From an uncultured Desulfobacterales bacterium (GTDB taxonomy: Bacteria; Desulfobacterota; Desulfobacteria; Desulfobacterales; UBA11574), in NCBI GenBank assembly GCA_937998305.1, contig CALLDL010000120.1:1-64000 (forward strand): 64,000 bases of DNA, in the 5' to 3' direction. Positions 17,027 through 25,763 of the stretch are shown here, piece after piece; the first letter of the stretch is position 1, and every line of letters begins with the position of its first letter. The translations under genes were made by a program, and so were the position numbers. The notes beneath the pieces were generated by a model that saw only the letters and a program-made list of their open reading frames with translations, made no database searches and was not told the origin of the DNA.

Positions 17027-17869
17027 TCATTTATATATTTTTTTGAATTCGTCTATGGTTTTTTGAACTTCATCCAGTTCCTCTTTATCCCCATTTTTCG
17101 GTTCAGCAGGAGCATCCTGGGGATAAAGCGATTTAAGTTGTTGAATATCAAATAAATCTGCTTGGAAAGAAGGGTTCACCTTAATGTCCTGAACATGGAT
17201 TTCACGGACCAGGTTACCATTTGAAAAAAATTCGATACGCATTGGATACCAGGTCCGATTCAATTTTTTCCAATCAAGATACAAAACTTCCAAGTTTTGT
17301 GTTGCGTTGCCGGTTATTATCCAGCGAAAAGGGAGGAATGTTTTCTTGTCCAGCCATACTTGAGGCAGGGTTTCATCCGGATATTGGGCGCCTAAAACGT
17401 AAGCCGGCCTGCCTTGAAAACGACCAAAGCTTGTAACCTTTACATCCACACCAAGATTTGACAACCGTTCTTGAAGAATTTCTCTGGATCTAAACAGGAT
17501 AAGATCCTTGTAATGATCATAGGAATTTTCAGGTTCATCTGAAATTTTTCCATCAACAACCGTGAATACGCTGCGATCTGATAAGATGCGAATTCTTTGA
17601 ATATTTTCCGAGACGATGTCCGAACGGAATGTTTTCGGGAACTTGAACTTTAAGGTTTCACTGAGTTCATCAGCACTCATGTTCGGGTTGTCATCATGTA
17701 GAACCAGTTTTTGAGTTACCAAGAGACGGTTGGCAATACCGAGATTTTGGGTCATTAATTTCAAAAGGTAAGGGCCTGGCAGAACATAGGCATGTAGAGA
17801 GACCTGCTGAAATCCTAATGTTGCAAGGAAGAAAAAAATGGCTAACGATTTTCTCAGAAAGTATTGCAT
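17027..17869 (-). CDS. Secreted protein with LolA-like outer-membrane-lipoprotein-sorting fold
   Basis: The 280-residue product starts with a signal peptide (hydrophobic to about residue 27, SLHA cleavage region). The body has the strand-rich pattern of LolA/LolB-like periplasmic proteins: FRSDIV, DRSVFTVVDGK, VWLDKKTFLPFRW and MRIEFFSNGNLVREI, the last two resembling the repeated strands of these domains. The C-terminal 30 residues are charged and probably helical. Precise function is unknown. It lies between eno and pyrG on the same strand, spaced by 38 and 78 bases, so cotranscription is possible. Confidence 0.65.
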   Translation of the reverse strand: MQYFLRKSLAIFFFLATLGFQQVSLHAYVLPGPYLLKLMTQNLGIANRLLVTQKLVLHDDNPNMSADELSETLKFKFPKTFRSDIVSENIQRIRILSDRSVFTVVDGKISDEPENSYDHYKDLILFRSREILQERLSNLGVDVKVTSFGRFQGRPAYVLGAQYPDETLPQVWLDKKTFLPFRWIITGNATQNLEVLYLDWKKLNRTWYPMRIEFFSNGNLVREIHVQDIKVNPSFQADLFDIQQLKSLYPQDAPAEPKNGDKEELDEVQKTIDEFKKIYK

Positions 17870-17907
17870 CCCAGTTTTAAAAACAACTACCTTTTTTAGA
17901 AGAACAC

Positions 17908-19176
17908 TTACAGTATTTCGTCTTCAAAAATTGCGCCTTCTCCGAGTTCTTCTTCAATCCGCATGAGCTGGTTGTATTTCGATACACGATCGCTGCGGGA
18001 CATAGAACCTGTTTTTATCTGGCCGCCGCTAACACCCACAACAAAATCTGAGATAAAGGTATCTTCCGTTTCGCCGGATCTGTGAGAAATGACGGTGGTA
18101 TATCCGGATTGCTTTGCCATCTCAATGGTATCGAGAGTCTCGGTGACCGTGCCGATCTGATTCAACTTTATCAGGATGGAATTGGCAATGCCTTCTTCGA
18201 TCCCTTTTTTGAATATTTTGGGGTTGGTGACAAAGATATCATCGCCGACGATCTGGATGGATCCTTCCAAACGATCTGTCATCAAGGCCCAGCCTTTCCA
18301 ATCCTGCTCTGCAAGACCATCTTCAATAGAGAGAATCGGATATTTATCAATTAAAGTCTGATAATAATCGATCAGCGCTTCGGCAGTCAGTTTTTTATTT
18401 TCTGATTGAAGAATATATTTTCCTTTTTTGTAAAATTCGCTGGCGGCTGAATCCAAAGCCAATCCAATATCACTTCCCGGCTTGTAACCGGCAGATTCGA
18501 TGGCTCTAATGATAAACTGGATGGCTTCTTCATGAGACGCAAAATCCGGCGCAAAACCGCCCTCGTCCCCCACAGCGGTATTGAGACCCTTGTCTTTTAG
18601 TATCTTTTTCAGGCTGTGAAAGGTTTCTGCTCCCATCTGAACGGCCTGGGTGATGGATTTTGCACCCAAGGGTACGATCATAAATTCTTGGATGTCAAGA
18701 TTATTGGCGGCATGGGCACCACCGTTGATGACGTTCATCATGGGAAGGGGGAGCCGCCGGGCATTCATTCCTCCCAGATATTTGTAAAGGGGCAATCCAT
18801 AAGCCTGTGCAGCGGCTCTGGTTGCTGCCATCGATACACTCAGGATTGCATTTGCTCCGAGTTTTGACTTATTGGCCGTACCATCCAGTTTGATCATAAT
18901 GTTGTCTAACACGATTTGATCCGCTGCATCCATTCCTCGAACAGCGGGGAAAATTTTATCCATTACATTTTTAACGGCCGTGGCAACACCTTTGCCCCCA
19001 TATCGCTTTGATCGCTTGTTACGAAGCTCCAAGGCTTCACGTTTTCCTGTAGAAGCGCCGGATGGGACTGCAGCACGACCAACGGCACCACAGGAAACAT
19101 AGACGTCGGATTCAATTGTAGGATTGCCTCTGGAATCGAGTATTTCCCTTGCTTTTATTTCAATTATTTCGGTCAT
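17908..19176 (-). CDS. eno: Enolase
   Basis: This 422-residue enolase converts 2-phosphoglycerate to phosphoenolpyruvate in glycolysis and gluconeogenesis. Visible signatures are [14 protein letters not shown] near residue 8, AVPSGASTG near 37, the catalytic GDEGGFAP near 207, [11 protein letters not shown] (metal ligand) near 284, and the [11 protein letters not shown] and [12 protein letters not shown] loop near 335-372. ATG at 19176 has AGGAGG directly upstream; the 8-residue longer frame lacks one. An extension of CACCTAATCCGAGTGTTTCAAA lies just upstream (see the repeat note at 25637). Confidence 0.97.
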   Translation of the reverse strand: MTEIIEIKAREILDSRGNPTIESDVYVSCGAVGRAAVPSGASTGKREALELRNKRSKRYGGKGVATAVKNVMDKIFPAVRGMDAADQIVLDNIMIKLDGTANKSKLGANAILSVSMAATRAAAQAYGLPLYKYLGGMNARRLPLPMMNVINGGAHAANNLDIQEFMIVPLGAKSITQAVQMGAETFHSLKKILKDKGLNTAVGDEGGFAPDFASHEEAIQFIIRAIESAGYKPGSDIGLALDSAASEFYKKGKYILQSENKKLTAEALIDYYQTLIDKYPILSIEDGLAEQDWKGWALMTDRLEGSIQIVGDDIFVTNPKIFKKGIEEGIANSILIKLNQIGTVTETLDTIEMAKQSGYTTVISHRSGETEDTFISDFVVGVSGGQIKTGSMSRSDRVSKYNQLMRIEEELGEGAIFEDEIL

Positions 19177-19411
19177 GCTTCCCTCCTGTAAATGTTTCAC
19201 CTAATCCGAGTGTTTCAAATTGTGACATGATAAGCTGGGTTTGTGATTGCCCGAAATTGTACGCAACGTCCTGCCATGCATATGTATTTTTGCAACTTGA
19301 CAATTTGGGAATAAATGTTACTCTCCTAATAATTTAATGTCAAGAAGCGGAAATACGATATCTTTTTTAATTTTCAATAATAAATGGCCTGTTCCATTGG
19401 GTTGAACCACC

Positions 19412-19834
19412 ATGCAACATCCTGATTTATATTCCAACGCTCATCTTGTGATTGCAGCCATAAGGATATTCACCCACAAGAATTCAAAACATCCTTCTAT
19501 GAATGAGATTTGCAAAACCCTATCTTTTTCTTTGGAACAAGGCAATCTAATCTGTAAAAAGCTAAAAGATTTAGGGATAATTGACGTGGTCGAAGGTGCC
19601 TTTGAAAATCATCTTTTTATCAAAAACCATTTGAAAATAGAAGAAATCCCCAGGGACAAAAAGGAAGATAGGCTAGAGGATGCGCTTAAAAAATTTAAAG
19701 ATTCAAAAAAAGATTTTTCGAAAAAAATAGAATCTTTTCAGGCCAAACAGGCAGAAAAACAAAAAGCCCTTTTTGCTGAACTGGAAGAAAAGCTGAAAAA
19801 AGATTCAGATAAAACCAAATCCTCACCTGAATAA
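19412..19834 (+). CDS. Winged-helix and coiled-coil protein, function unknown
   Basis: The 140-residue product has an N-terminal helix-turn-helix-like region (HPSMNEICKTLSFSLEQGNL, about residues 27-47, then KKLKDLGIID), typical of a winged-helix DNA-binding fold, and a strongly charged C-terminal coiled coil rich in Lys and Glu (residues 78-140). No ligand domain is evident. The Shine-Dalgarno sequence is weak. It stands alone between divergent eno and the cyclophilin gene. A regulatory role is inferred from the fold only. Confidence 0.65.
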   Translation: MQHPDLYSNAHLVIAAIRIFTHKNSKHPSMNEICKTLSFSLEQGNLICKKLKDLGIIDVVEGAFENHLFIKNHLKIEEIPRDKKEDRLEDALKKFKDSKKDFSKKIESFQAKQAEKQKALFAELEEKLKKDSDKTKSSPE

Positions 19835-19888
19835 ACACTGGATTCGTATTCGAAATGTGAATCGAGTCGTCAGGCATTAACTTCACAC

Positions 19889-20090
19889 TTATAACCTCCA
19901 GCCCCAGAATTTGAGAAATGTCGCAAAATCCCACATATCCGACGCTTCCCGATTCCAGGGTTTAAGGCTGGTATAAAAGGGATTGTCGGTTTCTTTACTA
20001 TCCGCATAGATCTTGTCGATTCCCACAAAAAAATCAAGACTCCATAGATTCAAAGCAAAAGCTGCTTCATGTTTTATCGGAACGAATGAG
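19889..20090 (-). pseudogene. Coding remnant lacking a start
   Basis: Read on the minus strand, about 65 codons are open and protein-like: LNLWSLDFFVGIDKIYADSK, then NPFYTSLKPWNREASDMWDF and a FLKFWGWRL end before TAA at 19889. An in-frame TGA lies just upstream and no ATG or GTG with a ribosome site is seen. The aromatic-rich content suggests the C-terminal piece of a decayed gene. No family is recognised. Confidence 0.4.
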
Positions 20091-20201
20091 AATCAAGAAC
20101 ATTTTTTGATAGACTCTTTGGGGCTATCTTGATATCGATATGCGCTACCCTATAATTTTAAAATTGTGTTTTTATATACTTAAGGAAAGGATTTTTATAA
20201 A

Positions 20202-21041
20202 ATGAGAAATGTAATCCTGACAATCGGAATGATGTTGTGTATATTAACGGCCGGTATTGGATGGACCGGTGAAAAAAAACAAACGGAAAATCCTGTGTAT
20301 GTCATCCAAACAACTCTCGGAGACATTGAAGTGGAACTGTTTCAGAGCGAAACCTCAAAAACCGTCGCCAATTTTATCGGTCTGGCTGAAGGCACCAAGG
20401 AATTTGAGGATAGCAAGACCGGAAAAAAGGTTAAACGGCCCTATTACAACGGCCTGATTTTTCACCGGGTTATCCAGAAATTCATGATCCAGGGCGGATG
20501 TCCTCTGGGTAATGGTCAGGGTGGGCCGGGCTATACTTTTGCCGATGAAATCGATGCCACAGCACTAGGTCTCGGTAAAATAAAAGCGTTCGATTCCCAA
20601 AAGGGCCCCCATCGTTACTTGATGATCCGCAGACAGGAGGACTTTCAGCAAAACATTCTGGTGCCTTTGTTTCGAGCGATGAAAATCAACTCGCAAGAAG
20701 AGCTCGATCAAAGAAAAAAAGAATTTGAGACCAGGCTCGATAAGTTGACGATCAAGGAGGCTTACGAAAATATGGGTTATGTCTATTCCGAAGACGGATC
20801 AGAGCATCCGCCTGTTCGCGGTTCACTGGCTATGGCCAATGCAGGTCCCAATACCAATGGGTCACAATTTTTTATTAATCTGGTGGATACGGACTGGTTG
20901 ACCGGCAAACACACCGTTTTTGGAAAAGTGGTAAAGGGAATGGATGTGGTGGATAAGATCGGAGCGGTCAAAGTCGATTCGAGGCAAAAACCGGTTAAGG
21001 ATGTGAAAATTATTTCCATTTACCGAAAAACATCTTCATAA
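20202..21041 (+). CDS. Periplasmic cyclophilin-type peptidyl-prolyl isomerase with insertion
   Basis: The 279-residue protein has a signal peptide (about 1-22) and a cyclophilin domain: [11 protein letters not shown] near 50, [11 protein letters not shown] with the catalytic Arg near residue 90, [10 protein letters not shown] near 110, and, after an unusual insertion of about 90 residues (115-205), [19 protein letters not shown] and [12 protein letters not shown]. It would isomerise Xaa-Pro bonds in the envelope. The insertion is helical and charged and sits where typical cyclophilins have a short loop. ATG at 20202 is preceded by AAGGA. Confidence 0.9.
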   Translation: MRNVILTIGMMLCILTAGIGWTGEKKQTENPVYVIQTTLGDIEVELFQSETSKTVANFIGLAEGTKEFEDSKTGKKVKRPYYNGLIFHRVIQKFMIQGGCPLGNGQGGPGYTFADEIDATALGLGKIKAFDSQKGPHRYLMIRRQEDFQQNILVPLFRAMKINSQEELDQRKKEFETRLDKLTIKEAYENMGYVYSEDGSEHPPVRGSLAMANAGPNTNGSQFFINLVDTDWLTGKHTVFGKVVKGMDVVDKIGAVKVDSRQKPVKDVKIISIYRKTSS

Positions 21042-21145
21042 TGTATGATTTTTTGTAGCCTAATTTTTTATTATGGTCGTTAAGTCACGAGAAAAAACGA
21101 TATATTGCCTTTGGTGCGGGGCTTGTTCGGATTTGGAGAATTAAA

Positions 21146-22267
21146 ATGGGGTTTTGTCTTATGGAGGGAAATGAAGCAATAGCCTGGGGGGCGATTGATT
21201 CAGGATGCCGTTTTTTTGCAGGGTATCCCATCACTCCGGCAACAACCATATTTAATACCATGCTTAAGCTTTTGCCACCTCTGGGAGGCATCTGCCTTCA
21301 GGGTGAAGATGAAATCGCTTCCATCGGCTACTGTTTAGGGGCGTCCATGGGGGGCTTGAAGGCCATGACCGCCACATCAGGACCGGGAATAAGCTTGTAT
21401 AGTGAGCATATTTCTTTTGCCATTGGAAGCGAGATTCCCATTGTCATTGTGGATGTCCAACGGCTTGGGCCGTCTACCGGCTCGGCCACCCGGGGTGCTG
21501 ACGGTGATATTCAATTTTTGCGCTGGGGCAACAGCGGAGGATTGCCTGTTATTGTACTGGCCCCTGTGGATGTTAGCGACTGCTATTTGCTGACCATTAA
21601 AGCCTTTAATCTTGCTGAAGAATTTAGGTGTCCGGTATTTATTGCCTCCAACAAAGAGATCGCCATGACCCGTGAAAATCTGAACATGGATGCCGTTGAT
21701 GTGCCCAAAATTATAGAACGTATATCCCCACCGACCGGAAAGCCGTTTATTCCTTTTGAAGTGCCTTTAGAAAGTAGGATTCCTTACTTTTTACCTATCG
21801 GCGGTGATGTGATCGTTCGTCAGACCTCTTCGACGCACGGGGCCGACGGCTACATAACCACCGATTCCGATGAAATTGCCCGGGTTCAGGACAGACTCAA
21901 AACCAAGCTGACCTCTAAAGTTAAAAGGTTCAGTTTTCACGAATCTTTTCTGGAAAAAGATGCGGACACACTTCTTTTGACATATGGGATTACCGCCCGG
22001 GCTGCCCGTGATGTATACCAAGTGTGTAAAAGCTCGGAAAGTCCCATTTCGCTCCTTATTCTCAAAACCCTCTGGCCGGTGCCTGAAGAATTAATTAAGG
22101 AAAAAGCAAAGCATGTTCAGCGGGTTGTTGTGGTGGAGATGAATCTCGGACAGTATGTTCGAGAAATAGAGCGGATTCTGCCAGATAAAACCATCGATTT
22201 TTTGGGCCAAATGGACGGACGTCTGATATCCCCGAACCAAATATTGGAGGCTTTGGCTCATGGGTAG
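21146..22267 (+). CDS. korA: 2-oxoacid:ferredoxin oxidoreductase, alpha subunit (KorA type)
   Basis: This 373-residue subunit belongs to the 2-oxoacid:acceptor oxidoreductases that decarboxylate a 2-oxoacid to acyl-CoA with ferredoxin reduction. Seen are GYPITPATTI near residue 26, LQGEDEIASIG near 52, TATSGPGISL near 73 and the RLGPSTGSATRGADGD segment near 110, all typical of the KorA pyrimidine-binding part, plus the C-terminal domain with LKTLWPVPEE. GGAG lies before ATG at 21146. It overlaps the next gene by 8 bases. Substrate (2-oxoglutarate or another acid) cannot be fixed from sequence. Confidence 0.88.
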   Translation: MGFCLMEGNEAIAWGAIDSGCRFFAGYPITPATTIFNTMLKLLPPLGGICLQGEDEIASIGYCLGASMGGLKAMTATSGPGISLYSEHISFAIGSEIPIVIVDVQRLGPSTGSATRGADGDIQFLRWGNSGGLPVIVLAPVDVSDCYLLTIKAFNLAEEFRCPVFIASNKEIAMTRENLNMDAVDVPKIIERISPPTGKPFIPFEVPLESRIPYFLPIGGDVIVRQTSSTHGADGYITTDSDEIARVQDRLKTKLTSKVKRFSFHESFLEKDADTLLLTYGITARAARDVYQVCKSSESPISLLILKTLWPVPEELIKEKAKHVQRVVVVEMNLGQYVREIERILPDKTIDFLGQMDGRLISPNQILEALAHG

Positions 22268-23555
22268 TTTGTTAAACAAAAGCAGGCCGCCGGTTTTCTG
22301 TCCGGGGTGTTCTCATGACCGGATAACCCAAACCCTCGATCGAGCTTTTCTGAACATGGGACTGAGAGGAGAAGAGATTGTTATTGTCTCCGACATTGGA
22401 TGTTCAGGACTTTTTGACACCTTTTTTAACACCCATGCATTTCATGGCCTTCACGGCAGGGCGCTGACCTATGCCACTGGTTTGAAAATGGCCCAACCCA
22501 ATCTTCATGTCATCGTAACCATGGGAGACGGAGGTCTGGGTATCGGCGGTGCCCATGTCCTTTCTGCATGTCGTCGCAATCTTGATTTGACACTTTTGGT
22601 ATTGAACAACTTCAATTTTGGGATGACCGGCGGACAGTTTTCGGCAACCACCCCATCGACCGCCCAGGTGGGGTCCGGTTTTTTAAACCGCTTGGAGCTT
22701 CCTTTTGATGTATGCCGGGTCGCAGCATCGGCAGGGGCTGCCTATGTCAGACGCTGTTCCGGGTTTACAAAAAATCTTTGGAAAGAGATAGAAAATGCCG
22801 TTCGTTTTGACGGTTTTTCTGTCCTTGATATCTGGGGAATATGCCCGGGGCGCTACACCAAACGCAACAAACTCACACCACAGATCATTGAAGAATCCCT
22901 CGCCAAAATGCCGCCGATCAAAAATCCGGTGCCTGAAAACCAAAGAGAAGAATATGGGCGCCACTACAGAAACCTGGCTGCCGGACAAAAACAGGTTTCA
23001 CCGCCTAAGAAAATGACGGCGCAATTCGACCCTATTGAACGAAAAAGAATGGATGTGGTTATTCTGGGTAGCGCCGGTCAGCGGATCATCACCGCCGGTG
23101 AAATCTTGTGCCTGGCAGGGCTTACAGCCGGGTTTCAAACCACTCAGAAAAATGAGTACAATATCACCGTTCTTAGGGGGCCTTCCATAACGGAGGTGAT
23201 TCTGTCTCCACAAGCAATCGGTTACACGGGCATCGAACGACCGGATGTTATTCTGGCGTTAAGTCAGGAAGGGGTGGATCACCGGATAGGTCTTTTTGAT
23301 TCGCTGGATAATTCGGTCCTGGTCCTCCAGGCCCCTGGGGTTTCCATTCCATCCTGTAAAGCCGAAATTCTTCAACCAAACTTTAAATCACAAAAAATCA
23401 AATCCACTGACTGGGCCCTGGCCGCCTTAATCGTCCTTGCCAAAATAAAAAGGGTCATTCATCTTGAGATGCTTAAAACTGCCCTTAAATACAAATTCAG
23501 GAATAAAATTATGAATTCTTCGCTTGATCTTATTGAACGAGTTAGGGCAGACTAA
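22260..23555 (+). CDS. 2-oxoacid:ferredoxin oxidoreductase, fused beta and gamma subunits
   Basis: The 431-residue product joins two subunits. Residues 1-240 are a thiamine-diphosphate-binding beta subunit: FCPGCSHD near 13, SDIGCSG near 45, the GDGGLGIGG motif near 90 and WGICPGRY near 197, whose cysteines can hold a 4Fe-4S cluster. Residues 255-431 match the gamma subunit (MDVVILGSAGQRIITAGEIL, then TEVILSPQAIG). Gamma is usually encoded separately. The ATG at 22260 overlaps korA, indicating translational coupling. No ferredoxin-like delta subunit is adjacent. Confidence 0.85.
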   Translation: MGSLLNKSRPPVFCPGCSHDRITQTLDRAFLNMGLRGEEIVIVSDIGCSGLFDTFFNTHAFHGLHGRALTYATGLKMAQPNLHVIVTMGDGGLGIGGAHVLSACRRNLDLTLLVLNNFNFGMTGGQFSATTPSTAQVGSGFLNRLELPFDVCRVAASAGAAYVRRCSGFTKNLWKEIENAVRFDGFSVLDIWGICPGRYTKRNKLTPQIIEESLAKMPPIKNPVPENQREEYGRHYRNLAAGQKQVSPPKKMTAQFDPIERKRMDVVILGSAGQRIITAGEILCLAGLTAGFQTTQKNEYNITVLRGPSITEVILSPQAIGYTGIERPDVILALSQEGVDHRIGLFDSLDNSVLVLQAPGVSIPSCKAEILQPNFKSQKIKSTDWALAALIVLAKIKRVIHLEMLKTALKYKFRNKIMNSSLDLIERVRAD

Positions 23556-23668
23556 ATTTTTGTAGGATAACGAAAAATTGATCATGGGCATTATGTGAAC
23601 TTTTTTATAGAGCACATTATTCCATCCTGTTTTATTCAATAACTTCCCCTATTTTAACTGTTACCCAA

Positions 23669-23694
23669 ATTACATGTTGTGTAATAAATGTAAT
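23669..23694 (+). promoter_or_regulatory. ATGTAAT boxes upstream of the second PEP-CTERM promoter
   Basis: ATTACAT at 23669-23675, GTGTAAT at 23679-23685 and ATGTAAT at 23688-23694 reproduce the box cluster at 808-854. The cluster ends 95 bases before the -24 element, nearly the same distance as in the first module (89 bases). Confidence 0.55.
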
Positions 23695-23789
23695 AACAAT
23701 TATGGTGTTTGCTTCATAATTTGTTGTGATATTTTTTTGAAGTTAAAGTAACTACTTGAAATTTAAAGGAGCAAATTAATTGTTTGATT

Positions 23790-23805
23790 TTGCATGATTT
23801 TTGCA
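23790..23805 (+). promoter_or_regulatory. Sigma-54 (RpoN) type promoter, second PEP-CTERM module
   Basis: TTGCATGATTTTTGCA fits the -24/-12 consensus with exact spacing and shares TTGCAYGATTNTTGCA with the promoter at 944. Transcription would start near 23816, leaving a leader of about 245 bases before the gene at 24062, much longer than in module 1. Confidence 0.65.
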
Positions 23806-24061
23806 TGTCCTATAGAGATATAGTCAGTATAAAAAAACTTAACTTCAACCTTTTTGCTGCATTCGATTCTTGGCGAGTTCCTTTTAAACTTCACTGAGAA
23901 ACCCTTAAAATATAGCATGTGTTGCTTTCAACAAAATAATTATTCTTTGTTAGAAGCTTAAAAAATATTCGGTTATCCATTTATCCAAAGTAACACGGAT
24001 GATCTTTTAAACGTTCACCGTGAATCGTTCTTAATATATCTGCTTTGTTTGGAAAAGTATT

Positions 24062-24250
24062 ATGAAAAAAAACTTCGTCGCCTCGGTGCTTTTAATTATA
24101 TATATATTCGGGTTTATAATTATCTCGACAGTTTTTGCTGATAATGGGGTAATTGACTCAATCTCCGTTCCAGAGCCTGCCTCCTTGTTCCTAATGGGAG
24201 TTGGTTTGGTTGGTCTTGCAGGGTTTGGACGCAAAAAATTTAAAAAATAG
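24062..24250 (+). CDS. Minimal PEP-CTERM protein
   Basis: This 62-residue protein is almost only sorting signals: an N-terminal signal peptide (1-26, ending VFA), about nine passenger residues (DNGVIDSIS), then PEP-CTERM (VPEPASLF, hydrophobic GVGLVGLAGFG, basic RKKFKK). If signal peptidase and exosortase both act, the released product would be about ten to fifteen residues. It is a paralogue of 1059-1304: the last 16 codons are nearly identical. It is followed after two codons by the Arg-rich gene and preceded by a sigma-54-type promoter. Confidence 0.8.
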   Translation: MKKNFVASVLLIIYIFGFIIISTVFADNGVIDSISVPEPASLFLMGVGLVGLAGFGRKKFKK

Positions 24251-24256
24251 CTTACT

Positions 24257-24406
24257 TTGAATACTCCATTGACTAATAATAACGATAGGCGTTCGGGTGT
24301 TGATAGACGTCAATTTTCATATTATGCACATATTCCAGAACGAAGGTCTGGTAAAGAAAGGAGAATTAAGTTCGATAGAAGACTAAAACTGAGCAAATCA
24401 AAATAA
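24257..24406 (+). CDS. Arg-rich 49-residue protein, second copy
   Basis: The homologue of 1311-1460, with the same length and the same HIPERRSGKERR and DRRLK blocks, also in the frame of the upstream PEP-CTERM gene and beginning two codons after its TAG. Here the start is TTG at 24257, aligned exactly with ATG at 1311. Conservation of length, frame and position in two copies 23 kb apart is the main evidence that both are expressed. Function is unknown; the charge pattern is highly basic. Confidence 0.68.
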   Translation: MNTPLTNNNDRRSGVDRRQFSYYAHIPERRSGKERRIKFDRRLKLSKSK

Positions 24407-24424
24407 TAAAAAGGACTTCAAACC

Positions 24425-24454
24425 GGCAGGGTCAATTATGACGCTGCCTTTTTT
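24425..24454 (+). terminator. Terminator of the second PEP-CTERM/Arg-rich module
   Basis: GGCAGGGTCA and TGACGCTGCC (24425-24434 and 24439-24448) form a hairpin with an ATTA loop followed by six T residues. It closely resembles the terminator at 1477-1508. Confidence 0.85.
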
Positions 24455-24619
24455 CAAGCCACCTCAAAAATACATCTAACGCCCAATTACAGCGTTGCGA
24501 GTCTCTTCAAAATGCTCACTACTCCCATGTATGCTCCGCTTTTTCATATGTTACACGTTGACGCCTACGGCGTCTCGCGCCTTGTCCTTGAACGTAATTT
24601 GCATTTTTGAGATGGCTTG
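24455..24619. mobile_element. Short inverted-repeat (MITE-like) element
   Basis: CAAGCCACCTCAAAAAT at 24455-24471 and ATTTTTGAGATGGCTTG at 24603-24619 are 17-bp terminal inverted repeats with one mismatch, enclosing about 130 bases without a coding frame. The element begins immediately after the T-tract of the preceding terminator. No transposase is present. Confidence 0.6.
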
Positions 24620-24670
24620 TCGTTTTTAGGGACTTATCACCAGAAAAACAAATCCGTTCAATGATTGTAT

Positions 24671-25516
24671 ATGCTTAAAAACACATTTCTCCATATTCCG
24701 GGAATCGGAATCAAAACAGAAAAACGATTATGGAAATCCGGAATTTACAACTGGGATTTTTTTTTAAACAATCGGAAAACGGATATACCGCCAAAGAAAC
24801 TCGACACCAGGTCCGAATGTTTAAAAGAATCAATAAATCAAATGGCGTCTTTGAATCCAAACTACTTTGCCGAACTGATACCTGCAAGTCATCACTGGCG
24901 CTTTTTCCCGGAATTTCGAAATGCCACCGTCTATCTGGACATTGAAACCACAGGATTGAATCGTTATTATGAAACCATTACCACCATTTCACTCTATGAT
25001 GGCAAATCGATTTTCTATTATGTCAAAGATCAAAATCTGGACGACTTTCCTGAGGATATAAAACAATACAAAGTCATTGTAACTTATAACGGAAAAAGTT
25101 TTGATGTTCCGTTTATTGAAAGGTATTTTAGCATTCAGTTGAACCAAGCGCACATTGACTTGAGATATATTCTGGCGAGTTTGGGGTATAAAGGGGGTCT
25201 GAAATTTTGTGAAACCCGGTTGGGATTCAACCGGGGAAATTTAACGGATATTGATGGATTTTTCGCAGTCCTGCTTTGGTATGACTATTTGAAAAACCGG
25301 AATGAAAAGGCATTGGAAACTTTGTTGGCTTATAATATTCAAGATGTCCTGACCCTTGAGATGTTGATGGTGATTTCCTACAATTTAAAAATCAAGGACA
25401 CCCCGTTTTACCGAAACAGTTTACCGGAGCCGATTTTACCGAAATCACCCTTTCGTGTGGATATGGAAACGGTGGAGAGGATCCGATCCGAGCAAATCTA
25501 TTTCGGGTTTGCTTGA
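24671..25516 (+). CDS. RNase H-fold 3'-5' exonuclease-like protein (YprB type)
   Basis: The 281-residue product begins with a helix-hairpin-helix-like LHIPGIGIKTEKRLW segment, then a DEDD exonuclease fold: YLDIETTG near residue 94 (motif I), VTYNGKSFDVPF near 137 (motif II) and YNIQDVLTL near 215 (motif III). These acidic residues would bind two metal ions. The family acts on DNA or RNA ends; the substrate is not predictable here. ATG at 24671 is preferred; a TTG lies two codons earlier. No strong ribosome site is seen. It is monocistronic. Confidence 0.75.
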   Translation: MLKNTFLHIPGIGIKTEKRLWKSGIYNWDFFLNNRKTDIPPKKLDTRSECLKESINQMASLNPNYFAELIPASHHWRFFPEFRNATVYLDIETTGLNRYYETITTISLYDGKSIFYYVKDQNLDDFPEDIKQYKVIVTYNGKSFDVPFIERYFSIQLNQAHIDLRYILASLGYKGGLKFCETRLGFNRGNLTDIDGFFAVLLWYDYLKNRNEKALETLLAYNIQDVLTLEMLMVISYNLKIKDTPFYRNSLPEPILPKSPFRVDMETVERIRSEQIYFGFA

Positions 25517-25636
25517 ATCTGAAAAAATATGGCGCTGGTCCTTCGAGGATAACATCAGAAAAAAACACAATTATTAAATAAGCTTACATAAACCTAAAAT
25601 TTTTCCACCTTGACACTATCCCTCCATTTATTTATA

Positions 25637-25660
25637 CCTAAGCTGAGCGTTTCAAATTTT
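25637..25660. repeat. CCTAA-TGAGCGTTTCAAA dispersed motif
   Basis: CCTAAGCTGAGCGTTTCAAA also occurs in variant form upstream of eno at 19201-19220 (CTAATCCGAGTGTTTCAAA) and as both arms of the hairpin at 34907-34939. All three are intergenic. The meaning is unknown. Confidence 0.35.
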
Positions 25661-25763
25661 AAAAGGGGATAAAATATCTTTTATTTTTAATGAATTATCT
25701 TTATTTATATTTATTGTTTTTATCTCAAATATAATGCCATTTATTGGTTAGGATCATTTGCCC

